In this document: piece after piece, positions 1 through 5,331 of the stretch
How positions within the stretch are numbered: position 1 is the first letter of the stretch
Layout of the letters: every line of letters starts with the position of its first letter
Assembly: GCA_010030955.1 (NCBI GenBank)
Contig: RHBP01000109.1
Span: 1-5,754 of the forward strand
DNA length: 5,754 nt
Reading direction: 5' to 3'
DNA from: Synechococcaceae bacterium WBB_10_009
Lineage (GTDB): Bacteria; Cyanobacteriota; Cyanobacteriia; PCC-6307; Cyanobiaceae
Program-made: the position numbers and the translations under genes
Notes under the pieces: model-generated
Told to the model about the DNA's origin: nothing
What the model saw: only the letters and a program-made list of their open reading frames with translations
Database searches by the model: none

Positions 1-1
1 G

Positions 2-718
2 CCCAGGGCGCTGCTGCCGGAGCCGCTGCTGTTCGCCCACCTGAGCAGCAACCGCCACGGCGACCTGCTGGCCCAATGGAGCAGCCGCGCCCTGGGCCGC
101 GCCACCACCAGCCTCTGGCCCCGGGGCGGCGGCGAGCAACGGCTGGCCCTGGAGGCCTCCGGCCCGATGCAACTGCTGCCGGAGGGCGGTGGGCTGGTGG
201 TGCCCGAACTGGAGGGCCTGAGCCTTCGGCAGCTGCCGGGGCGCCCCGCGCGGCGGCAGCTGCTGCCGGGCAGCCGCGACCTCAGCAGCTTCTGCCCCCG
301 CGGCGGCCGGGCGCTGCTGGTGCGGCATTGGCCCGACTACCGCCGCTCCCTGGAGCTGGTGGAGCCGGGCCAACCCCCCAGAACGCTCTGGCTCGGCGAG
401 GAGGCCGTGCTGGGCAGCGCCTGCGAACGGGGCGGCGAGCGCAGTTGGCTGCTGCTGAGCGATTGGCGCGCCAGCACCCGCACCGAGCTGCTGGAGCTGA
501 GCCGCAGCGGCCAGCCCCTGCGGCGGCGCACCCTGGTGGGGTGGGAGCCCGAACCGGGCAGCCCCGTGCTCTACGACCCCACCCGCCGCCAACTGCTGCT
601 CACCCTGCGGGCCCGGGGGGGCCGGGAGCCCCAACCGGTGTTGATCGACGCCGCTTCATTGCAACTGCGGGCCCTGCCCAAACCCGCGCGCCAGGCCCTC
701 TGGCTACCCCCCAAGTAG
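2..718 (+). CDS. Hypothetical protein, 3' part only (5' end outside window)
   Basis: An open frame enters from the left edge and ends at a TAG at 716-718, giving 238 visible residues. I do not recognise the family. The visible part is rich in Leu, Arg and Gly. It alternates short strand-like hydrophobic stretches (ALLVRHW, RSWLLLSDW, RQLLLTLRARGG, QPVLIDAASL) with polar turns, spaced roughly 35-45 residues apart. That pattern resembles blades of a beta-propeller (TolB- or WD40-like), which is inference from texture only. Trp recurs near the strand ends. No membrane segment or catalytic motif is visible in this part, and any signal peptide would lie upstream of the window. The 3' end overlaps the 3' end of the convergent znuB gene by 15 bases, leaving no room for an intergenic terminator. 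An alternative reading at 76-840 in another frame is low-complexity Pro/Ala/Arg and looks like a GC-driven shadow. Confidence 0.6.
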   Translation, partial: PRALLPEPLLFAHLSSNRHGDLLAQWSSRALGRATTSLWPRGGGEQRLALEASGPMQLLPEGGGLVVPELEGLSLRQLPGRPARRQLLPGSRDLSSFCPRGGRALLVRHWPDYRRSLELVEPGQPPRTLWLGEEAVLGSACERGGERSWLLLSDWRASTRTELLELSRSGQPLRRRTLVGWEPEPGSPVLYDPTRRQLLLTLRARGGREPQPVLIDAASLQLRALPKPARQALWLPPK

Positions 719-1519
719 GGCCAACCGCCGCTGCCGCCACGCCGCCAGCGGCAGCAGGCCCATGCACAGCACCCCGATCAGGGGGCCGGGCGGCAGGTTC
801 ACCGCCGGCTGCAGGGCCAGCACGAAGCCACCGCCGCTGAGCAGCAGACCCGCCACGGCGGCACGCCCCATGGCCTGGCGCAGGCTTGACGCCCCCGGCA
901 GCCCGAACAGGGCCGGGGCACCCATCAGGCCGATCACCAGCACCACCCCCACCGCCACCATGGCGCTCACCACCGTGAAGGCGGTCACCAGGGTGAGCAG
1001 CAACCGCAGCCGCCGCACCGGCAGGCCCGCACTGGCGGCCCCGAGCGGATCCACCCCGAGATACACGTAATGGCGGTAGCGCAGCCGCAGCAACAGCAGC
1101 AAAGCCCCCAGGGCAACAAGACTGCGCAACAAGTCGGGTGGGGCGGCCGCCAACAGATCGCCGAACAGCACCGCCTCCAGGTTGACGCGGATGCCCAGAA
1201 GCGGGATCAGCAGCACCCCCAGCCCCAGGAAGCCCGCCAGCACGGTGTTGAGCACGGCGTCATCGCCGGGGGGCGCCTGCCGCTCACCGCGGCTGAAGCG
1301 CTCCGCCAGCAGGGCCCCGGCCAGGCCGCTGAGCACCCCGCCCAGGCCGGGGTCGATGCGCAGGGCCAGGGCCAGGGCCAACCCCGGCAACACCGCGTGC
1401 GACACGAGGTTGGCCAGGAACAGCCGCCGCTGCACCAGCAGCAGGGTGCCCGCCATCGGGCAAAGGGCGCCCACCACCAGGGCCAGGGCCAAGGGCAACA
1501 ACCACCAGAGACGCTCCAT
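704..1519 (-). CDS. znuB: Zinc ABC transporter permease ZnuB (ABC-3 family)
   Basis: This is the membrane subunit of the zinc importer; a dimer would form the channel that takes zinc from ZnuA, powered by ZnuC. The 271-residue product has the normal ABC-3 length and is almost entirely hydrophobic, with about eight membrane segments (roughly 6-28, 42-54, 58-72, 90-112, 132-146, 174-200, 218-236 and 244-262). Family landmarks include the P-x-A-G-T-L-L-L-V-Q-R-R stretch after the first helix (21-32), SHAVLPGLAL (40-49), the LFGDLLA stretch (118-124) and the late G-x-M-G-A-P-A-L-F region (197-205). ABC-3 permeases can also move manganese; the zinc call rests on the neighbouring zur and the His-rich ZnuA. 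The ATG at 1519 lies 31 bases from the divergent zur ATG. No good ribosome site or Zur box is visible before it, which fits read-through from znuC. The stop overlaps the gene on the left by 15 bases. Confidence 0.92.
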   Translation of the reverse strand: MERLWWLLPLALALVVGALCPMAGTLLLVQRRLFLANLVSHAVLPGLALALALRIDPGLGGVLSGLAGALLAERFSRGERQAPPGDDAVLNTVLAGFLGLGVLLIPLLGIRVNLEAVLFGDLLAAAPPDLLRSLVALGALLLLLRLRYRHYVYLGVDPLGAASAGLPVRRLRLLLTLVTAFTVVSAMVAVGVVLVIGLMGAPALFGLPGASSLRQAMGRAAVAGLLLSGGGFVLALQPAVNLPPGPLIGVLCMGLLPLAAWRQRRLALLGG

Positions 1520-1550
1520 AGGATCAGGGCCCTGCCCCGTTCACCCGGCC

Positions 1551-1964
1551 ATGCCTCCCCAGGTTGCCGCCTCCAGCGACCGTCAGCAGCTGTTGCTGGA
1601 GCAGCTGCGCCTGGCGGATCGGGAACTCTCCGGGCAAGACCTGCACGCCCTGTTGCGCCAGGGCCCCCAGCCCATGGGGCTGGCCACCGTGTACCGGCAC
1701 CTGCGCCAGCTGCAGCAGCGCGGCCTGATCCGCTGCCGCCACCTGCCCAGCGGCGAAGCGCTGTTCGCCCCGGTGGAGCGCGATGAGCACCACCTCACCT
1801 GCGTGGATTGCGGCACCACCCTGGTGCTGGAGCACTGCCCGATGCACGAGGTGCAGCTCCACGGCCACCACGCCGAGGGCTTCCGGATGCTGTTCCACAC
1901 CCTGGAGTTTTTTGGGCTGTGCCGCAGCTGCCAGGGGCGCCAGCCCGCTCAACCGCAGCAGTGA
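1551..1964 (+). CDS. zur: Fur-family zinc-responsive repressor, probable Zur
   Basis: This 137-residue Fur-superfamily DNA-binding protein is most likely the zinc sensor that represses the surrounding znu genes. The winged-helix domain covers about residues 10-75, with a recognition helix around G-L-A-T-V-Y-R-H-L (43-51) and a wing at H-L-P-S-G-E-A-L-F (64-72). The dimerisation and metal domain has HHLTCVDCG (80-88) and LEFFGLCRSC (118-127), two CxxC pairs (C84/C87 and C124/C127) that form the structural zinc site in this family. Sensor-site candidates include the His/Cys cluster at C96, H99, H104, H106, H107 and H116. Fur, PerR and Zur cannot be separated on these motifs alone; the Zur call comes from being embedded among znuA, znuB and znuC. 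The ATG at 1551 gives a normal family length and there is no better upstream start. The gene overlaps the convergent znuC by 16 bases. No box is visible in the 31 bases before it, so autoregulation is not supported. Confidence 0.88.
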   Translation: MPPQVAASSDRQQLLLEQLRLADRELSGQDLHALLRQGPQPMGLATVYRHLRQLQQRGLIRCRHLPSGEALFAPVERDEHHLTCVDCGTTLVLEHCPMHEVQLHGHHAEGFRMLFHTLEFFGLCRSCQGRQPAQPQQ

Positions 1965-2662
1965 TGGCCCACCCGTAGGTCGCCCAGGGCCTGGCGCACC
2001 TGCGGGGGGGTGCCATCGGCCAGCAGGCGGCGATCCAGCACCAGCACCCGGTCGTAGGCGTCGAGGTCGGGGCCCCAGTCGTGGCTGCTCACCAGCAGGG
2101 TGAGCCCCGCATCGCGCAGCGAGCCCATCACCCGCAGCAGCTCCGTGCGGGTGGGGGGGTCGATGGCCGCGCAGGGCTCATCCAGCAGCAGCAGCCGGGC
2201 CGGTTGCACCAGGGTGCGCGCCAGCAGCGCCCGCTGCTGCTGGCCGCCGGAAAGCTGATCGAGGCGCCGATCCGCCAGGGCCGCCAGCCCCACCCGCTGC
2301 AGGGCCGCCTCCACGTCGCAGCAGCCGGGGCGCTGGGCCGCCAGCCGCCCCAGGCCCACCAGCTCCCGAACGGTGATCGGGAAACCCCAGCTGATCTCGC
2401 CGCGCTGGGGCATCAGCGCCAGCTGCTGCCGCGCCAGGGCGGGGGTGAGCGGCTGCCCCTCCCACAGGATCGTGCCGGCCGCCGGCTGGAGCTGGCCCTC
2501 CAGGGCCTGCAGCAGGGTGCTCTTGCCCGCCCCGTTGGGGCCCACCAGGGCGGTGAGGCTGCCGGGCTGCAGCGCAAAACCCACCGCCTCCAGGGCGAGG
2601 CCGTCGCCGCGGCGCACGCTCAAGCCCTCAACCCGCAGCACCGCACCCCCACCACGTGGCAC
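1949..2662 (-). CDS. znuC: Zinc ABC transporter ATP-binding protein ZnuC
   Basis: This cytoplasmic ATPase subunit drives zinc import through ZnuB. With a GTG start at 2662 it has 237 residues and every nucleotide-binding motif in order: Walker A GPNGAGKST (41-49), Q-loop MPQ (84-86), signature LSGGQQQR (137-144), Walker B RLLLLDEP (156-163, catalytic Glu 162) and the switch His in SSHD (His 194). The start is uncertain. ATG codons at 2701 and 2695 lie within or at the edge of the palindromic operator and its -10-like element, so a transcript from that promoter could not contain them. The GTG at 2662, or the GTG at 2641 just after a G-rich run, is more plausible; from 2641 the protein begins directly with the usual first strand (LRVEGLSV). 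The product ends in an unusual His-His-Cys-Cys-Gly. The stop overlaps the 3' end of zur on the other strand. znuB follows on the same strand 429 bases later, beyond zur. Confidence 0.92.
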   Translation of the reverse strand: MPRGGGAVLRVEGLSVRRGDGLALEAVGFALQPGSLTALVGPNGAGKSTLLQALEGQLQPAAGTILWEGQPLTPALARQQLALMPQRGEISWGFPITVRELVGLGRLAAQRPGCCDVEAALQRVGLAALADRRLDQLSGGQQQRALLARTLVQPARLLLLDEPCAAIDPPTRTELLRVMGSLRDAGLTLLVSSHDWGPDLDAYDRVLVLDRRLLADGTPPQVRQALGDLRVGHHCCG

Positions 2663-2685
2663 CAGCCTAGGAACGGCGACCAGGC

Positions 2686-2700
2686 TGAGAACCATTATCA
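2686..2700. promoter_or_regulatory. Probable Zur operator between divergent znuC and znuA
   Basis: TGAGAACCATTATCA is an imperfect inverted repeat of the form TGAnAAnnnTTnTCA, in which ten of fifteen positions match its own reverse complement. It is an AT-rich island in very GC-rich DNA. Fur-family operators are typically 15-bp (7-1-7) repeats of this kind, and cyanobacterial Zur boxes resemble TGATAATnATTATCA. It sits between the divergent znuC and znuA genes and overlaps a -10-like hexamer on each strand, so bound Zur would occlude both promoters. The Zur rather than Fur assignment rests on context. Confidence 0.72.
2694..2699 (-). promoter_or_regulatory. -10-like element for znuC
   Basis: On the minus strand GATAAT (within TGATAAT) matches TATAAT at five of six positions and lies inside the same inverted repeat. 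A start site about 7 bases downstream, near 2684-2687, would place the ATG codons at 2701 and 2695 upstream of the transcript, favouring a GTG start for znuC. No convincing -35 hexamer is visible. Confidence 0.4.
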
Positions 2701-2701
2701 T
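2696..2701 (+). promoter_or_regulatory. -10-like element for znuA
   Basis: TATCAT matches the TATAAT consensus at five of six positions and overlaps the right arm of the operator. Transcription would start near 2707-2709. The -35 position shows no good TTGACA match, so the promoter may be weak or use another recognition feature. Confidence 0.4.
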
Positions 2702-2708
2702 TCACCCC

Positions 2709-2744
2709 ATGAACGTTGCCCGGATCCCGTGCCGCCACGCCTGA
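2709..2744 (+). other. 11-codon reading frame overlapping the znuA start
   Basis: An ATG at 2709 opens MNVARIPCRHA and stops at a TGA at 2742-2744, inside the first codons of znuA in another frame. It lies just after the -10-like element, so it may be at the very start of the znuA message. It may be a regulatory leader peptide, a chance frame, or the true znuA start separated from its body by a one-base sequencing error. Adding one base just before the TGA would join it to SRGLLLGALAL of the ZnuA signal peptide. Confidence 0.25.
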
Positions 2745-3679
2745 GCCGCGGCCTGCTGCTGGGGGCCCTCGCCCTGCTGGCGGCGGCCTGCCAGCGGCCT
2801 GGGGGTCTGCAAGCGGTGGATGTGGTGGCCGCCGACGGCGCCCTCTGCGACATCACCCGCCGGCTGGCCGCCAACAACCTGGCGGTGAGCTGCCTGCTGG
2901 GCCCCGACGACGACCCCCACCAGCTGCAACTGACCCCTCAGCAAAGCCGCCAACTGCGCCAGGCGCGCCTGGTGCTGATCAATGGCTACGGCCTCACACC
3001 AGCGCTGGAGAACCGCCCCGGGGTGGTGAAGGTGGCGGAGCTGGCGGTGCCCGGCAGCCCCAGGCTCACGGCCGAGGAGGGCCATGGCCACGGCGATGAC
3101 CATGCCCACGGCGACCGCGACCCCCACGTGTGGCATGACCCGCGCCAGGCGGAGGCCCTGGTGGCGGCGGTGAGCCAGCGGCTGGAGCGGCTGGAGCCCC
3201 AGGCCGCAGCCGCCATCGCCGGCCGAGCCGCCGCCCTGGGGCGCAGCCTGCGGGCCCTCGACCGCTGGAACCGCGCCCAATTCGCCACCATCCCCGGCGC
3301 CCGGGTGCTGGCCAGCGAACACCGCGCCTTCAGCAGCCTGGCCCGGGCCTACCAGCTCGAGGAACTGCCGGTGGTGGACAGCACCAGCAGCAGTGACCGG
3401 CTGCGCCCCGCCGGCCTCAGCCAGGTGGTGCAACAGCTCCAGCGGCGCCGGGTGGCCAGCCTGTTCAGCCAGCAGACACCCCCCAGCCGCAGCCTCGAGC
3501 AGGTGAGCCGCCTCAGCGGCGTGCCCATCGCCCCCCAACCCCTGCGGGCCGATGCCGGCGGCGACAACCTGATGGCCACCCTCACCGCCAACACCTGCCG
3601 AATCGTGGAGGCGCTGAGGGGGCGCTGCGACCGGGCCGGGGGGGAGCGCCTCACCCGGGCTTGGGCGCAGACCCCCTGA
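2729..3679 (+). CDS. znuA: Zinc ABC transporter substrate-binding lipoprotein ZnuA
   Basis: This is the periplasmic zinc-binding component that delivers zinc to ZnuB. From a GTG at 2729 the product has 316 residues. It starts with a basic N-region (PPRLSRG), a hydrophobic core and a lipobox-like A-A-A-Cys at Cys21, so it is probably lipid-anchored. Expected metal ligands by cluster A-I family pattern are His64 (in DPHQLQLTP), His133 (in DPHVWHDP), His198 (in SEHRAF) and an acidic residue near Asp275 (in LRADAGGDN). The His/Asp-rich loop at 119-130 (GHGHGDDHAHGD) directly before DPHVW is typical of zinc rather than manganese binders. C40 and C55 may form a disulfide. The start is unclear: an ATG at 2709 is in a different frame and closes after 11 codons. 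The gene diverges from znuC across the Zur box and converges on dps. Confidence 0.9.
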   Translation: MPPRLSRGLLLGALALLAAACQRPGGLQAVDVVAADGALCDITRRLAANNLAVSCLLGPDDDPHQLQLTPQQSRQLRQARLVLINGYGLTPALENRPGVVKVAELAVPGSPRLTAEEGHGHGDDHAHGDRDPHVWHDPRQAEALVAAVSQRLERLEPQAAAAIAGRAAALGRSLRALDRWNRAQFATIPGARVLASEHRAFSSLARAYQLEELPVVDSTSSSDRLRPAGLSQVVQQLQRRRVASLFSQQTPPSRSLEQVSRLSGVPIAPQPLRADAGGDNLMATLTANTCRIVEALRGRCDRAGGERLTRAWAQTP

Positions 3680-3705
3680 GCGAGCCGCAGGCCGGTGGGG
3701 CTCAG
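3676..3705. terminator. Possible weak bidirectional hairpin between znuA and dps
   Basis: CTGAGC (3676-3681) pairs with GCTCAG (3700-3705) around an 18-base GC-rich loop. The stop codons of znuA (3677-3679) and of convergent dps (3702-3704, minus strand) lie within the two arms. An alternative 5-bp pairing, GAGCC (3682-3686) with GGCTC (3699-3703), excludes the first. No T-run follows on either side, so intrinsic termination is uncertain. Confidence 0.28.
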
Positions 3706-4184
3706 CCCTCCAACAGGCTGCGCAGCATCCAGGCGGTTTTTTCGTGGATCTGCAGCCGCTGGGTGAGCAGGTCGGCGGTGGGTTGGTCGTTGGCCCCATC
3801 GGCCAGCTCAAACACGGCCCGGACCGTGCGCGCCACCGCCTCGTGGCCCTCCACCAGCTCGCGCACCATGGCCATGGCCGGCGGCACCCCGTGGCTCTCA
3901 GGGATGGTGGAGAGGTCGCGGTAGGTGCTGCCGCCGTAGGGGGCGGGATGGCCGAGGGCGCGGATGCGCTCGGCGATCTCATCGAGGGCGTTCCACAGCT
4001 CGGTGTACTGCCCCATGAACATCAGGTGGAGCGTGTTGAACATCGGGCCGGTGACGTTCCAGTGGAACCCGTGGGTTTTGGCGTAGAGCACGGTGGTGTC
4101 CGCCAGCACGCGGCCCAACCCCTGGGCGATCTGGGCGCGGCGATCCGCGGGAATGCCGATGTCGATGGGTGGTGCGCTGACCAT
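3702..4184 (-). CDS. dps: Dps-family ferritin-like DNA/iron protection protein
   Basis: This 160-residue protein is a Dps-type mini-ferritin. The family forms 12-subunit shells that oxidise and store Fe(II), usually with hydrogen peroxide, and protect DNA. The diagnostic segment is HGFHWNVTGPMFNTLH (38-53), followed by DEIAERIRALG (68-78). Ferroxidase ligands by alignment to Listeria Dps are His41, His53, Asp68 and Glu72. The fifth position, Asp47 in Listeria Dps and Asp67 in E. coli, is Met57 here. There is no Lys-rich N-terminal tail of the kind E. coli Dps uses to bind DNA. The ATG at 4184 gives a normal N-terminus (MVSAPPIDIGIPADRR); the reading frame stays open upstream but that extension does not look like protein. 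The gene converges on znuA across 22 bases and diverges from the multicopper oxidase across 71 bases. The intergenic region shows no clear PerR, Fur or Zur box. Confidence 0.93.
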   Translation of the reverse strand: MVSAPPIDIGIPADRRAQIAQGLGRVLADTTVLYAKTHGFHWNVTGPMFNTLHLMFMGQYTELWNALDEIAERIRALGHPAPYGGSTYRDLSTIPESHGVPPAMAMVRELVEGHEAVARTVRAVFELADGANDQPTADLLTQRLQIHEKTAWMLRSLLEG

Positions 4185-4255
4185 GGGAATGGGCCTGATT
4201 GACCGTTCCTCTGCGTTGTAGCCACATCGCGCCGCCATTGCTCCAGGATTGCCCC

Positions 4256-5260
4256 ATGGGTCATCCCCAATCCACCCCTGGCGCTGCCGCGAAGGAGGCA
4301 CCGTCCGCCTGGACGCGGCGGCGCCTGCTGGGGGGTGCGGCGGCCCTGGGCACCGGGGCAGCCCTCACGGCGCTGGGGCTGCGGGGGGCCCGGGCCGAGG
4401 AGAGCGGGCACAGCGGCGCCGGGGGCCACGGCGGTGGCAGCCGGTCGCTGCCCTTCGACCCACAGGCCTGCCTGCGCAGCTTTGAGCGGGGGCGCGTGAT
4501 CCAGGAGAACGGCCGCCCGCTGCGGCTGTTTGAGGTGGAGGCGCGCAGCATCAACGTACCCCTGGCCGGCGATGTGCTGTTCAAGGCCTGGACCCTGAAC
4601 GGCCGCATCCCTGGCCCCACCCTGCGGGCGCGCCAGGGGGAGCGGATCCGCGTGGTCTTCCGCAATGCGGACAGCACCGCCCACAGCCTGCACCTGCACG
4701 GGGTGCACCCGGCGGCCATGGATGGCATCGAACCGATCCTGCCGGGCCGCACCGCGGTCTACGAGGTCGACCTCGACCGGGCCGGCCTGTTCCCCTACCA
4801 CTGCCACGTGGCACCGGTGAGCCGCCATGTGGGCAAGGGCCTGTTTGGGCTGCTGGTGGTGGATCCGCCCGTGGATCGCCCCCCCGCCGATGAGCTGGTG
4901 TTGGTGATGGGCGGCTACGACATCAACAACGACGGCCGCAACGAGCTCTACGCCTTCAATGGCATCCCGGATGCCTACATGCTGCATCCGATTCAGGTGC
5001 GCCAGAACGCCCTGGTGCGGATCTATCTGCTCAACATGACCGAGCTGGAGAGCCCACTCACCTTCCACACCCACGCCAACGCCTTCACGGTGGTGGGTGC
5101 CGGTGCGCAGGAGCCCACCGATGTGATCACCCTGGGGGTGGCGGAGCGCACGATCCTGGAGCTGCGTTACCCCTACCTGGGCCGCTACATGGTCCACCCC
5201 CACCAGGACCAAATCGCCGAGCGTGGCGCCATGGGCTTTGTGGAGGTGACCCCGGCCTGA
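4256..5260 (+). CDS. Tat-exported two-domain multicopper oxidase
   Basis: This 334-residue protein is a small (two-domain) multicopper oxidase, expected to couple substrate or metal oxidation to reduction of oxygen to water outside the cytoplasm. A twin-arginine signal (T-R-R-R-L-L-G-G, 20-27) and hydrophobic stretch end at ARA (45-47), followed by a Gly/His-rich linker. Domain 1 (about 90-205) holds HSLHLHG (143-149) and YHCHVAPVSRH (181-191). Domain 2 (about 212-334) holds FHTHANAF (270-277) and VHPHQD (313-318). Four HxH pairs (146/148, 182/184, 271/273, 314/316) supply eight His for the trinuclear cluster. The type 1 copper site appears only in domain 1 (His143, Cys183, His191, with Leu196 at the axial place); domain 2 lacks the Cys. 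That matches 'type C' two-domain oxidases. The ATG at 4256 has AGGA at 4245-4248, seven bases upstream. A TTGACC at 4199-4204 could be a -35, but no good -10 follows. Substrate unknown. Confidence 0.9.
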   Translation: MGHPQSTPGAAAKEAPSAWTRRRLLGGAAALGTGAALTALGLRGARAEESGHSGAGGHGGGSRSLPFDPQACLRSFERGRVIQENGRPLRLFEVEARSINVPLAGDVLFKAWTLNGRIPGPTLRARQGERIRVVFRNADSTAHSLHLHGVHPAAMDGIEPILPGRTAVYEVDLDRAGLFPYHCHVAPVSRHVGKGLFGLLVVDPPVDRPPADELVLVMGGYDINNDGRNELYAFNGIPDAYMLHPIQVRQNALVRIYLLNMTELESPLTFHTHANAFTVVGAGAQEPTDVITLGVAERTILELRYPYLGRYMVHPHQDQIAERGAMGFVEVTPA

Positions 5261-5331
5261 ACGCTGGCCTGTTGCATCGGTCACGCGCGGCTGTTTCCAC
5301 CCCTGGCGGCCCATGGGGGAGCTGCTGCACA

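Noticed and set aside
1359..1381. Tandem CAGGGC-type hexamer repeat, echoed near 1480-1495
   Set aside because: It encodes alternating Leu-Ala in ZnuB membrane helices with one preferred codon each, which explains the periodicity without a separate repeat element.
1520..1550. Zur box or promoter between divergent znuB and zur
   Set aside because: The 31 bases are GC-rich and show no inverted repeat like the one at 2686-2700; a TAGGAT at 1519-1524 is only a four-of-six -10 match without a -35.
1524..1952. Long open frame on the minus strand covering nearly all of zur
   Set aside because: Its product is low-complexity Gln/Ala/Val with no family motif, and the plus-strand frame is an unmistakable Fur-family protein. 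Open antisense frames are common at this GC content.
2702..3982. Very long minus-strand frame opposite znuA and dps
   Set aside because: It is an Ala/Gly/His/Gln-rich mirror of znuA with no recognisable domain, and it also overlaps dps in another frame on the same strand.
4199..4255. TTG-initiated N-terminal extension of the multicopper oxidase
   Set aside because: The ATG at 4256 has a well-spaced AGGA and gives a standard twin-arginine signal peptide; the extra 19 residues would put unneeded sequence before it.
4022..5314. Minus-strand frame of about 430 codons opposite the multicopper oxidase
   Set aside because: The plus strand encodes a complete oxidase with all copper ligands; the antisense product is His/Gln/Val-rich without motifs.
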